A stretch of DNA of 64,000 bases from Arthrobacter sp. Marseille-P9274 (GCF_946892675.1 NZ_CAMPOV010000001.1:1772033-1836032); one strand, 5' to 3'. Positions 1-8,577 are shown, numbered from the stretch's first letter. Translations and numbers: made by a program. The notes: a model not told the origin generated them from the sequence alone.

Positions 1-186
1 CGCCGCTGGTTCACGCGGGCCTACTTCCAGGCCCCGGCCAAGAGCGGCGGCCACCGGGCCTTGGGCGACATCAAGGATTCGATCAACGAACTGCGCTACT
101 ACCGGCAGGCCGTCTTCGTCCCCTCCCCCGGTCCCGACTCGGCGGCGGCCAAGCAGATCGCCTCGACCGTCTCCGCCGTGGAGTAG
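1..186 (+). CDS. orn: Oligoribonuclease, C-terminal fragment
   Basis: The window opens inside this gene, and its last 61 codons are visible, ending in TAG. The readable sequence contains RRWFTRAYFQAP, then the block KSGGHRALGDIKDSINELRYY, which carries the conserved His and Asp of the DEDDh exonuclease motif III, and then a short actinobacterial tail. Family knowledge: Orn degrades 2-5 nt RNA fragments to mononucleotides in the cytoplasm and is usually essential in actinobacteria. The N-terminal DED residues lie outside the window, so integrity cannot be judged. A hairpin 30 bp downstream probably ends the transcript before tRNA-His. Confidence 0.9.
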   Translation, partial: RRWFTRAYFQAPAKSGGHRALGDIKDSINELRYYRQAVFVPSPGPDSAAAKQIASTVSAVE

Positions 187-217
187 CGCCGAATGTTAGG
201 TGGGACACATTTGGCGG

Positions 218-242
218 AATTCGGGCCGAAAGCGCCCGAATT
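218..242 (+). terminator. Stem-loop after orn
   Basis: AATTCGGGC (218-226) pairs perfectly with GCCCGAATT (234-242) around a 7-nt loop. It lies 31 bp after the orn stop. No long T tract follows, so factor-independent termination is inferred from position and stem strength. Confidence 0.55.
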
Positions 243-294
243 GGCCAAAACCACCCCGCCGGGCATGTAGACTATTCTGCGTTGCCTTTTGTGG

Positions 295-321
295 TTGAAG
301 ACCGGCAGGAACCGCTAGAGT
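295..321 (+). promoter_or_regulatory. Candidate tRNA-His promoter
   Basis: A TTGAAG hexamer (295-300) and a TAGAGT hexamer (316-321) are 15 bp apart and lie about 30 bp before the tRNA. Both resemble housekeeping sigma elements, but the spacing is short, so this is a candidate only. Confidence 0.4.
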
Positions 322-352
322 GGAGTCTGCCGGGAGGAACAAAGAGGCATAT

Positions 353-429
353 GGTGGGTATAGCTCAGCTGGCAGAGCGCCTGGTTGTGGTCCAGGAGGT
401 CGCGGGTTCAATCCCCGTTACTCACCCCA
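353..429 (+). tRNA. tRNA-His (anticodon GTG)
   Basis: A full cloverleaf can be folded. The acceptor GTGGGTA pairs with TACTCAC (one G-T pair), the D arm is GCTC-AGCTGGCAGA-GCGC, the anticodon loop TTGTGGT carries GTG, and the T arm is CGCGGGTTCAATCCCCG. G353 faces C426, giving the extra -1 base pair specific to tRNA-His. CCA follows at 427-429, so the 3' end is genome-encoded. Confidence 0.96.
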
Positions 430-524
430 TTTAGTGTTGGCGTCCACGCCTACCCAGCAAGAGCCGCATGGAACATCTCCAGGCGGCTCTTCGCTTTTTC
501 CGGCCGTGCCACATGAGGAGAAGC

Positions 525-1097
525 ATGACGATCCGTCCCGTCACCATCACCGGGGAGCCGGTCCTGCACCGCCGCGCAGCCGTCGTGGAAGATTTCAACG
601 ACGAACTGCGCGAACTCGTCCGGGACATGTACGAGACGATGGACGAGGCCCACGGCGTCGGCCTCGCCGCGCCGCAGATCGGCGTCGGTCTCCGCCTCTA
701 CACCTACCACTACGCCAACGACGACGGCGTTCCCGAACGCGGCGTCGTCGTCAACCCTTCGCTCACGCTGGGCAAGGTGTCCGGCGCCGAGCCGGATCCG
801 GACGACGAGGTCGAAGGCTGCCTGTCGGTGCCCGGGCTGTCCTATCCGCTCAAGCGGGCGGAATGGATACGCGTCCGCGGCTTCGACGAGCACGGGAACC
901 CGCTGGACTTCGAGGCCACCGGCTGGTTCGCGCGGGTCATGCAGCACGAATACGACCATCTGGACGGCAAGCTCTATATCGACCGCCTCGACGGGCGCTG
1001 GGGCAAGCGGGCCCGCAAGCACATCAAGAATGCCGGCTGGGGCATCCCCGGGCAGACCTGGATGCCCGGCGTGGACCCGGACCCGTTCGGGCACTGA
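525..1097 (+). CDS. def: Peptide deformylase
   Basis: The 190-aa protein removes the formyl group from the N-terminal methionine of new proteins at the ribosome exit. All three metallo-hydrolase motifs are present: GVGLAAPQ (residues 44-51), EGCLS (97-101, metal ligand Cys99) and HEYDH (141-145, two His ligands and the catalytic Glu). The ATG at 525 is chosen because GAGGAG lies just upstream (515-520) and residue 1 fits the family; an in-frame upstream ATG at 468 has no such site. The C-terminal tail ending in PDPFGH is typical of actinobacterial forms. The gene follows tRNA-His and is probably monocistronic. Confidence 0.96.
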   Translation: MTIRPVTITGEPVLHRRAAVVEDFNDELRELVRDMYETMDEAHGVGLAAPQIGVGLRLYTYHYANDDGVPERGVVVNPSLTLGKVSGAEPDPDDEVEGCLSVPGLSYPLKRAEWIRVRGFDEHGNPLDFEATGWFARVMQHEYDHLDGKLYIDRLDGRWGKRARKHIKNAGWGIPGQTWMPGVDPDPFGH

Positions 1098-1133
1098 GCA
1101 TCATGCGGCGCTAGGCACCAGGCCAGGCCGCCG

Positions 1134-1340
1134 TCAGTAGTCGGTGAAGCCGGAGCGGTGTTCCTTTTCGCACCGGAGATAGTCCTCCGTGGCGATCTCC
1201 TTGAGCCTGGTGAGCTCGTCCACGCGCTTCTGCGGGACTTCCCCCCGGGCAAACGCCGCCTTGGCATCCTCCAGCAGGCGGACGGCTTCCTTGTGGTTGG
1301 CCTGCGCCTTTTCCCAACGCGTGAGCTGTGTCTCAGTCAT
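1134..1340 (-). CDS. Small helical protein of unknown function
   Basis: This 68-aa charged protein reads as two alpha-helices (TQLTRWEKAQANHKEAVRLL, then RVDELTRLKEIATEDYLRCE). It has no signal peptide, no membrane segment and one cysteine. No family is recognised with certainty. Codon use matches the neighbouring genes, and the frame is open from an ATG, which supports a real gene. The 3' end lies 37 bp from the convergent def gene. A strong terminator (1388-1426) separates it from gapB upstream, so it is transcribed alone. Confidence 0.6.
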   Translation of the reverse strand: MTETQLTRWEKAQANHKEAVRLLEDAKAAFARGEVPQKRVDELTRLKEIATEDYLRCEKEHRSGFTDY

Positions 1341-1387
1341 GGGGACATTCTAGGAACACGGCTGCGGCAAAGCCATAGCCACATACG

Positions 1388-1426
1388 AAAGTGCCGGCCG
1401 CGCCACAGGGGCGCGGCCGGCACTTT
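1388..1426 (-). terminator. Terminator of gapB
   Basis: A perfect 17-bp stem, AAAGTGCCGGCCGCGCC (1388-1404) with its complement at 1410-1426, closes a 5-nt loop. Read on the minus strand the stem ends in A/T pairs, 24 bp after the gapB stop, as expected for an intrinsic terminator. Confidence 0.85.
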
Positions 1427-1449
1427 CAGCCTGACCTGCGAGGGTCAGG

Positions 1450-2925
1450 TCAGCCGATAGCCTCGGCGAGCGGCTCGTTGGCGACCACGGGGAACTGCTG
1501 CGGGTGGACGCCCGCAATTTCCTCGAGGACGCGGATGACCTGGCAGCTGTAGCCGAACTCGTTGTCGTACCAGACGTAGAGCACGGCGTTCTTGCCGTTG
1601 GCGATTGTCGCCAGGCCGTCCACGATGCCGGCGCGGCGCGATCCGACGAAGTCCGTGGAGACGACCTCCGGAGAAGCGATGTAGTCGATCTGCTTGTGCA
1701 GGTCGGAATCGAGCGACACCGCGCGGAGGTAGCTGTTGAGCTCGTCCTTGGTTGCTTCCTGCTCCAGGTTGAGGTTCAGGATGGCCATGGAGACGTCCGG
1801 GGTGGGAACACGGATGGCGTTGCCGGTCAGCTTGCCCTCCAGCTCGGGCAGCGCCTTGGCCACGGCCTTGGCGGCGCCGGTCTCGGTCAGCACCATGTTC
1901 AGCGCTGCCGAACGGCCGCGGCGGGAACCCTTGTGGAAGTTGTCGATCAGGTTCTGGTCATTGGTGTACGAGTGCACGGTTTCGACGTGGCCGTGGATAA
2001 TGCCGTACTTGTCGTTGAGCGCCTTGAGCACCGGGGTGATCGCGTTGGTCGTGCAGGATGCGGCCGAGACGATCTTGTCCTCGGCGGTGATGTCCTTGTG
2101 GTTCACGCCGTGGACGATGTTCTTCAGGTTGCCCTTACCCGGGGCCGTGAGAACAACGCGGGATACGCCCGGGCACTGCAGGTGCTGGGACAGCCCGGCC
2201 TCATCGCGCCACTTGCCGGTGTTGTCGACGACAATCGCGTCCTCGATGCCGTACTGGGTGTAGTCCACCGTGGACGGATCGTTGGAGTAGATGAACTGGA
2301 TCAGGGTGCCGTTGGCGAGGATGGTATTGGCTTCCTCGTCCACCGAGATGGTGCCCTCGAAGGGTCCGTGGACCGAGTCGCGGCGCAGCAGGCTGGCACG
2401 CTTGACCAGGTCGTTCTCGCTGCCCTTGCGGACCACCACGGCGCGCAGCCGCAGGCCATGTCCGCCGCCGGAATGCCCGATCAGGATCCGGGCGAGCAGG
2501 CGGCCAATGCGGCCGAAGCCGTACAGCACGACGTCGGTACTGGTGCGGGTGTCTTCACCGCGCTTGCCCACGATCCCGGAGAGTTCCCCGCGCAGGAACT
2601 CCTTGAGGTCGCGGCCTGCACCTTCGTCCTTGAACTTGCCCAGCAGGCGGGCCAGGTCGACCGAGCCTGCGCCAAGCTCGAGTTCGGTCAGAGCCTGCAG
2701 CACGGGGAAGGTTTCTTCCAGCGGCAGCTCCACCTCGTCGATCTGCCGGGCGAAGCGGTGGGCCTTGAGAATGCCCACGACGGACTGGTTGATCAGGCTG
2801 CGGCCGTGGATGGACGTGACCACATTGTTTTCGCGGTACAAACGGCCAATCAGCGGAATCATCGTTTCAGCGAGCGCTTCGCGGTTGATCCACGTATCCA
2901 AGGCCGCTTCAGACTTCTGGTTCAC
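1450..2925 (-). CDS. gapB: Glyceraldehyde-3-phosphate dehydrogenase, long GapB type
   Basis: This 491-aa enzyme interconverts glyceraldehyde-3-phosphate and 1,3-bisphosphoglycerate. The Rossmann motif GFGRIGR lies at residues 136-142, the catalytic SAASCTTN places the nucleophile at Cys291, and His318 (HVETVHSY) is the expected base. Classical GAPDH has about 335 residues. Here an N-terminal helical extension of roughly 128 residues precedes the catalytic core. This matches the 480-aa GapB of Corynebacterium glutamicum, known for the gluconeogenic direction, so the same role is inferred. The gene is monocistronic between two terminated units. A perfect CRP/GlxR-type palindrome about 195 bp upstream suggests carbon-source control. 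Cofactor preference cannot be read from the sequence. Confidence 0.93.
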   Translation of the reverse strand: MNQKSEAALDTWINREALAETMIPLIGRLYRENNVVTSIHGRSLINQSVVGILKAHRFARQIDEVELPLEETFPVLQALTELELGAGSVDLARLLGKFKDEGAGRDLKEFLRGELSGIVGKRGEDTRTSTDVVLYGFGRIGRLLARILIGHSGGGHGLRLRAVVVRKGSENDLVKRASLLRRDSVHGPFEGTISVDEEANTILANGTLIQFIYSNDPSTVDYTQYGIEDAIVVDNTGKWRDEAGLSQHLQCPGVSRVVLTAPGKGNLKNIVHGVNHKDITAEDKIVSAASCTTNAITPVLKALNDKYGIIHGHVETVHSYTNDQNLIDNFHKGSRRGRSAALNMVLTETGAAKAVAKALPELEGKLTGNAIRVPTPDVSMAILNLNLEQEATKDELNSYLRAVSLDSDLHKQIDYIASPEVVSTDFVGSRRAGIVDGLATIANGKNAVLYVWYDNEFGYSCQVIRVLEEIAGVHPQQFPVVANEPLAEAIG

Positions 2926-3080
2926 AGAGTTACCTTCCTACATCAGCCGGGGTCTTCCTCGATCCCGGTTGTACCCGCCGCGAATTCCGCGGCGAAACCC
3001 CGCAGCGAAGTCGAATCCACTCCGCGCAGAATACACAGTCGCCTCGGCTGGCTCAGTGCTGTTGGGCGTTGCCCAGTTCC

Positions 3081-3134
3081 ATTTTAGGGAATCCGGTCAC
3101 ACCCACGAGTCGGTTACGTGTGAAGTCACTCACA
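3081..3134 (-). promoter_or_regulatory. CRP/GlxR-type operator and -10 element upstream of gapB
   Basis: TGTGAAGTCACTCACA (3119-3134) matches the TGTGA-N6-TCACA consensus of cAMP-receptor-type regulators in all ten specified positions. On the minus strand it is followed by TAAAAT (3081-3086), a good -10 hexamer without a clear -35. If transcription starts about 7 nt after the -10, the operator is centred near -52. An activator role for gapB is inferred. The site lies in the 222-bp gap between rnpB and gapB; nothing else was recognised there. Confidence 0.6.
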
Positions 3135-3147
3135 GCGGCCGCACAAA

Positions 3148-3547
3148 GTGGGACAGGTTGGCCTGTGAGCCGGGTTCTGTCACCTGCACCGGTTCCCCGT
3201 TGCAGGGTAGCGATCATCCATCTAGGAGCACCGTTGCCGATGCCCTCAAGCGGCCTACCCGGGCACTCGGGCGGGCGGCCCTCAAACGTGCCCTGTCTGG
3301 CCTTGCTCCGGGTGGGGTTTACCTAGCTGTCCCGGTCACCCGGGACACTGGTGGTCTCTTACACCGCCGTTTCACCCTTACCAGGCGCCGCGCAAGCGGC
3401 CCTGGCGGTCTGTTTTCTGTGGCACTTGCCTGCGGGTTTCCCCGAGTGGGCGTTACCCACCACCCTGCCCTGTGGAGCCCGGACTTTCCTCGGCAGCTGC
3501 CCGCGGGCAGCCAACGCGATCGCCCAGCCAACCTGTCCTTGTCCCAC
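3148..3547 (-). ncRNA. rnpB: RNase P RNA, bacterial class A
   Basis: The catalytic RNA of tRNA 5' maturation is recognised on the minus strand. The 5' and 3' ends (GTGGGACAAGG and CCTGTCCCAC) pair as helix P1. The universally conserved block GAGGAAAGTCCGGGCTCCAC follows about 60 nt in, with ACAGAAAACAGACC in the core and the conserved CAGAACCCGGCTCACAGGCC near the 3' end. Length is about 400 nt, normal for actinobacteria. The ends are set by P1 and may be off by a few bases. Confidence 0.95.
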
Positions 3548-3625
3548 AATACAGCCGCCCGCGTCCCGGCCCGTCATCCGCGGGGGCCGGACCCGGGGGT
3601 CGCGGCTGCGGGTCTGTAAGCTCTT

Positions 3626-4393
3626 ATGGTGCTGATTCTGCTCCCACCCTCCGAAGGAAAGACGGCCGCTGAGACGGGCCAACCGTTCGAACTCTCCGAG
3701 TTGAGCTTTGCCGAACTGAACGGTCCGCGCCATGACGTCCTTGGCGCGCTGGCCAGCGCGAGTTCCCATCCGGAAGCCCTGGCGCTGCTGGGAGTAGGGG
3801 CGTCGCTGGCCGAAGAGGTCGAGCGGAACAGGCGCCTGGAGGCCGAGCCATCGGCGCCGGCGCACACGGTCTACTCAGGGGTCCTGTACGACGCGCTCGG
3901 CTACGCCAGCATGACCTCCGCGCAGAAGCGCAAGGCGGATGCCGCCGTCGTCGTTATCTCCGCGCTCTGGGGCGCAATCGGCTTCGCCGACCGCATTCCC
4001 GCCTACCGGCTGTCCATGTCCGTTGGGCTCCCCGAGACGGGCAAGCTCGCCAGCTACTGGAAAAAGCACCTGCCCGCCGCGCTGGACGGCCGCGCCGACG
4101 GCCAGCTGGTCGTCGACTGCCGCTCGAGCAGCTATGCCGCCGCCTGGGCGCCGCCGGCGGATAGCACGGTAGCGGTCAACGTCTTCCAGGAGCGGGCCGG
4201 AAAGCGCACCGTCGTCTCGCACTTCGCCAAGCACACCCGCGGAGAACTCGCCCGGCACCTCCTGACCCGCCGCGGCAAGGCTCCCGCGACGCCTGCGGCG
4301 CTGCTCAAGGCCGCGACGGAGAAGTGGCGGGCCGAACTCACCCCCGGCTCCGGACGGAAGCCGCACGCCCTGAGCATCATTTTGGAGGGCTGA
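3626..4393 (+). CDS. yaaA: YaaA family peroxide-stress protein (UPF0246/DUF328)
   Basis: The 255-aa protein starts with MVLILLPPSEGKT, the family's hallmark (PPSEGK), and continues through LYDALGYASM, LWGAIGFADRIPAYRLSM and the basic segment SHFAKHTRGELARHLL. In E. coli the homologue limits free iron and DNA damage under H2O2 stress, and the family binds DNA; that role is carried over by homology. There is no signal peptide or membrane segment. No clear ribosome-binding site precedes the ATG. The next gene starts 4 bp after the stop and uses a GGAGGG inside the yaaA end, so the two are co-transcribed. Confidence 0.9.
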   Translation: MVLILLPPSEGKTAAETGQPFELSELSFAELNGPRHDVLGALASASSHPEALALLGVGASLAEEVERNRRLEAEPSAPAHTVYSGVLYDALGYASMTSAQKRKADAAVVVISALWGAIGFADRIPAYRLSMSVGLPETGKLASYWKKHLPAALDGRADGQLVVDCRSSSYAAAWAPPADSTVAVNVFQERAGKRTVVSHFAKHTRGELARHLLTRRGKAPATPAALLKAATEKWRAELTPGSGRKPHALSIILEG

Positions 4394-4397
4394 ACGG

Positions 4398-6170
4398 ATG
4401 ACGAGGGAACAAACCGAGCACACGCTGGTCCACGAGGGCGTGACGGTCCACTGCAAGAGCCGCCCCGCCAAGCTCGACCGGCGGCATCTGGTGGTCATGT
4501 TCGCCGGAATCCGGCCGATCGACAGCTACGAGTTCGACGGCCGGGGTTCGCGGGACAGCCAGGCGAACTGGCTGTGGCTGAAGGATGATTTTGGCGGCCA
4601 GTACTCCTACTACCTCTGCAACGGCCTGGACTTCTCCGTCGAGCGGGCGGTGATCGCCGCCATCGACCGGGAACTGGAGCGGCTGGGGCTGGGACACGAA
4701 AACTGCACGCTGGTGGGCTTTTCGAAGGGCGGGTTCGCCGCGCTCTACTACGGCATCAAGTACGACTTCCCGAACATTGTCGCCAGCGCTCCCCAAATCT
4801 ACGTCGGCAGCCACACGGCTAAGCACCGGCCGGTCATCCACCGGCACCTGACCCGCACCGGAAGCGACGAAGAGCTGCAGCTGCTCGACAGCCTGCTGCC
4901 CCATGCGGTCGCCAAGGACGCCCGCCGCGACCGGAATATCTATCTGTTCAGCTCGGTACAGGACCAGTTCCACGCCGAGCAGGTGGAGCCCGCGCTGCCC
5001 CTGCTGCGGCGATACTCCAACTTCAACTACATCGAGACGGATTCCGACCTCGTCAACGAGCATTCGGACATCACCCGCTACAACATGCCGCTGCTGCTGT
5101 CCGTGCTGTACGCGCTCGGCGAGAACGTCGCACCCCGGTACGGCGAAGTGCGCAACGGCTTCCGGCAGGATCCGGAGGTAGCGGCGGCCGGCCTGCGGAC
5201 GCAGCGAAGCTCCTCGGCGGCTGTCGTGGACCTGCGGGCCGGCAGGATGGCCGGTCCGAAATTCTTCCCGCAGGGAGTGGCATTCCTGCGCGGCCATGCC
5301 GCGGACCGGCCCGCGGCCTTGGCGACGTCCTTGGTCCTCGCGGGCGACGCGGGGCGGTACGAATATCCGCTGGTCCAGGTCCAGGATCGCGGCATCTACC
5401 AGACGCACTACGAGGACTATTTCTGCGACTACCGCTTCGGAAAGTTCCAGGCGTCCAGCGACGGAGTGGACCTCTCCGGCTTGCCCCGCGGTGACTACGA
5501 GGCCTCGCTGGCGCTCACGGCGGAATCAGCCGAGCGGACGGCCGCCTGTGTCTCCACCAAACGGACCACCGCGGAGAGCAACGACGGCGGCGACCTCATC
5601 ACTTTCGCGTCCGACAGCAGAGGCAGCGTACTCCGCAAGCGCCCGATCCTCGGGACCGCGCCGCACCAGGCCGTCTTCAACATCAGGAGCCAGTGGGCGC
5701 GCGGGGACCGGGTCCATTTCGAAGGTACCTTCGCTGTCCGGGGTACATCGATGACCGGCTGGGAATCCGGCCGCTACTACCTCGTGCTGGCCTCCGGTGC
5801 GGGCGTCCGGTCCGTGCCGCTGGCCGGTGCCCGGGTCACCGATCCCGCCGACTATTTCGGCGACGGCAGGAACAGTCACACCCACGCCCGCTTCGCCACT
5901 CCACGCTTCGCCGGGGTGTCCCTGGCAGGCGTGGAGCCCGGGCTCTACGAGGCCCACGTCTCGCTCAGCGCCGGCGGGGCCCTCCACACGATCGCCACGG
6001 GCCGGCGGATCAGGCTTCGGGAGGCGCCGGATGGGAGCCTCGAGGCTTCCCTGCTCGGTCCTCGTCCGGCCGTTTCCAAGCGGGTCCGTGCCCGGCGGCT
6101 CATCCGCGCGGTGAAGCGCAGGGCGGACCGGGTGCGAGGAAGAAGCCAAGCGGGCGGGACGCCTAACTAG
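4398..6170 (+). CDS. Asp2-like alpha/beta hydrolase with C-terminal beta region
   Basis: The 590-aa protein has an alpha/beta-hydrolase N-terminal half resembling the accessory Sec protein Asp2. The nucleophile motif is GFSKGG (residues 107-112, Ser109), with Asp189 (SSVQDQFH) and His222 (NEHSDI) as candidate triad partners. Residues 250-580 look like two beta-rich modules, followed by a very basic tail (RVRARRLIRAVKRRADRVRG). In Gram-positive cocci Asp2 acetylates and helps export serine-rich glycoproteins beside SecA2/SecY2. None of those partners is here, so this is an orphan relative of unknown substrate, perhaps acting on a surface glycan. It follows yaaA with GGAGGG as ribosome site and ends on a CTAG shared with the opposite gene's stop. 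Confidence 0.65.
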   Translation: MTREQTEHTLVHEGVTVHCKSRPAKLDRRHLVVMFAGIRPIDSYEFDGRGSRDSQANWLWLKDDFGGQYSYYLCNGLDFSVERAVIAAIDRELERLGLGHENCTLVGFSKGGFAALYYGIKYDFPNIVASAPQIYVGSHTAKHRPVIHRHLTRTGSDEELQLLDSLLPHAVAKDARRDRNIYLFSSVQDQFHAEQVEPALPLLRRYSNFNYIETDSDLVNEHSDITRYNMPLLLSVLYALGENVAPRYGEVRNGFRQDPEVAAAGLRTQRSSSAAVVDLRAGRMAGPKFFPQGVAFLRGHAADRPAALATSLVLAGDAGRYEYPLVQVQDRGIYQTHYEDYFCDYRFGKFQASSDGVDLSGLPRGDYEASLALTAESAERTAACVSTKRTTAESNDGGDLITFASDSRGSVLRKRPILGTAPHQAVFNIRSQWARGDRVHFEGTFAVRGTSMTGWESGRYYLVLASGAGVRSVPLAGARVTDPADYFGDGRNSHTHARFATPRFAGVSLAGVEPGLYEAHVSLSAGGALHTIATGRRIRLREAPDGSLEASLLGPRPAVSKRVRARRLIRAVKRRADRVRGRSQAGGTPN

Positions 6171-6904
6171 CTCCAGTCGGCCGAGCGTACGAGGATGCAG
6201 CCGGAGTCCGGGCAGAACACGATCTCATCCGCGGCAGCGCCGCGGATCTCGTTCAAGTCGCCCGGGCTCAATTGCATGCCGGAACCTTCCGACTTGCCGT
6301 GGAACAGCCGCGCGGCGCCGATCCCCCGATGCGCGCGGGTCTTCTCGTAGACAGCGAGCAGCGGCGCCTCGAAAGTGGCGGCCAGCTCCGTTCGGGCGGC
6401 CTCGACATCCTGGCGTTCAGCGGCGATGCCGGCCAGCTCGTCATCGCGGGTCTTTTCCAGCGCCACCAGCTCCTGCGCGAGGGCATCGTTCGACTGCTGG
6501 TGTTCCGCCTGGCGGACCCGTACGGCTTCCAGGCGCTCCATGATCTCCAGCTCCGCGTCCTCAAGGTCCGAACGGCGCTTATTCAGCGACACCAGCTCGT
6601 TCTGCAGCGCGGACAGGTCCTTGGGCGACCCGGTCCCGCTGTCCAGGCGCTGCTGGTCCCGGTCGATGCGGGCCTGGACCACTTCGACGTCAGTCTCCGC
6701 CCGCTTGAGCTGCATCGCCGTATCGCTGGCTTCGGTGTTGATGGCCACGAGCCCGGAGTCCGCGGCGGCGAGCTTTTCCTTCAGCGCCGCGATGTCCGCG
6801 TTGGCCGAAACCGCGGCGGCACGCCGGTCCAGCTGCGTCAGCTTGCTGTCCAACGCCTGAAGGTCAAGCAGCCTCAGCTGCTCGGATGCTGGTGCCTTCG
6901 CCAT
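6167..6904 (-). CDS. DUF164 coiled-coil protein with degenerate zinc ribbon
   Basis: The 245-aa protein has a long antiparallel coiled coil (about residues 10-175) and then the C-terminal block GIGAARLFHGKSEGSGMQLS ... EIVFCPDSGCILVR. In DUF164 relatives such as M. tuberculosis Rv2229c this block is a C4 zinc ribbon (CxxC ... CxxC). Here the expected ligands are Ser205, Ser208, Cys231 and Ser234, with an extra Cys236, so a normal zinc site is unlikely. The function of the family in actinobacteria is unclear. It lies 71 bp after nif3, the order known from mycobacteria, so both probably form one operon. Its stop overlaps the convergent gene's stop. Confidence 0.85.
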   Translation of the reverse strand: MAKAPASEQLRLLDLQALDSKLTQLDRRAAAVSANADIAALKEKLAAADSGLVAINTEASDTAMQLKRAETDVEVVQARIDRDQQRLDSGTGSPKDLSALQNELVSLNKRRSDLEDAELEIMERLEAVRVRQAEHQQSNDALAQELVALEKTRDDELAGIAAERQDVEAARTELAATFEAPLLAVYEKTRAHRGIGAARLFHGKSEGSGMQLSPGDLNEIRGAAADEIVFCPDSGCILVRSADWS

Positions 6905-6975
6905 GGATTTCCTTCCGAATGCGGCCGTGCCCTCGCGGCCGGCATTGTCCTAGCCTATCGCCTCGCCCCGTCGGC

Positions 6976-7881
6976 TCAGCCGGGTGTGAGGATGAAGTCC
7001 CAGGGGTCGGTGTTGATCCCGCTGACGCTGACCTCGACGTCGTACCCCTGGTCGCGCAGCACGTTGTCCAGCGCCTCGGCCGCCGGCGTCAGCCAGAGCC
7101 ATTCGCTGCCGAAATGCGAGACGTCGATCAGATACGGCCTCCCCTCCACAGCTCCCTCGCGTGCCTCCGAGGCCGGGTGGTGGCGCAGATCCGCCGTGAC
7201 GTACACGTCGGCCTGCGCGGCGCGGACGGCGTCGAACAGGGAATCTCCGGCGCCTCCGCAGACGGCGACCGTGCGGACCAGCCCGTTGCGGTCCCCTGCT
7301 ACCTTCACTCCCCCGGCAACCGCCGGAAGCATGCCGAAAACGACGGCGGCGAAGTCGCCCAGCGTCGTCGCTTCCGATAGCTCGCCGACCCTACCGATGC
7401 CTTCTTCCGGCAGCCCCTTGTCGGCCGGCACCAGCGGCTTGACCCCCTGGAGTCCCATCGCGTCCGCCAGCACATCCGAAACGCCTCCGACGGCGCTGTC
7501 TCCGTTCGTGTGCACCGTCACCAGGGCGCAGCCGCCCTCGATCAGCCGGTGCACGGCCTCCCCCTTGAAGTGTGACGCCGCCACGGAATTCACCGGCTTG
7601 AGCAGCAGCGGATGGTGCGTGACCAGCAGGTCCGCCTGCCAGGCCAGCGCCTCGTCGATGACTTCGGCCGTCGGATCGACGGCGAAGAGGACCCGCTTCA
7701 CCTCGGACGCCGTCCGGCCGACCACCGGTCCCACTGCGTCCCAGGGCTCGGAGAGCGACTGGGGCCACAGCTCTTCAATGGCCAGCAGCACGTCTCCCAG
7801 GACGGGTGTGCCGCCCGGCTGGGCTTCGGCGGCCGGTTCCTGGGCATCCGCGCCATTCTGCGCTCGATCGTCGTCGTTCAT
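6976..7881 (-). CDS. Nif3-like dinuclear metal-centre protein
   Basis: The 301-aa protein belongs to the NIF3/YbgI (DUF34) family. These are toroidal hexamers with two metal ions per subunit and are annotated as GTP cyclohydrolase 1 type 2 homologues. Metal-binding motifs are visible: THHPLLLKP (His89, His90), TVHTNGD (residues 122-128) and DVSHFGSEW near the C-terminus. The first 25 residues are acidic and Ala/Pro-rich, so the true start could be internal, but AAGGAT precedes the ATG at 7881. It is first in the operon with the DUF164 gene. The physiological reaction of the family is unsettled. Confidence 0.9.
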   Translation of the reverse strand: MNDDDRAQNGADAQEPAAEAQPGGTPVLGDVLLAIEELWPQSLSEPWDAVGPVVGRTASEVKRVLFAVDPTAEVIDEALAWQADLLVTHHPLLLKPVNSVAASHFKGEAVHRLIEGGCALVTVHTNGDSAVGGVSDVLADAMGLQGVKPLVPADKGLPEEGIGRVGELSEATTLGDFAAVVFGMLPAVAGGVKVAGDRNGLVRTVAVCGGAGDSLFDAVRAAQADVYVTADLRHHPASEAREGAVEGRPYLIDVSHFGSEWLWLTPAAEALDNVLRDQGYDVEVSVSGINTDPWDFILTPG

Positions 7882-7981
7882 AGATCCTTTTCTACCCCAA
7901 ACGACTGCGCCCCCGCGCGATCATTTCGGGGCGGTCCCCCGCGCCGGGAATCTTAGCGAACACTCTGACATTGTTAAAACC

Positions 7982-8506
<525 letters not shown>

Positions 8507-8542
8507 CGGCCGCGGGCGGCGCTGGCTAGGCTGGCTTCAACT

Positions 8543-8577
8543 GTGCCTTGGCGGCCTGCCGGCCTCTGCCGAGGCAC
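8543..8577 (+). terminator. Stem-loop between msrA and cysK
   Basis: GTGCCTTGGC (8543-8552) pairs with GCCGAGGCAC (8568-8577), with one G-T pair, and encloses a second small GGCC/GGCC stem. It may terminate msrA or lie in the cysK leader; no T tract follows. Confidence 0.45.
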
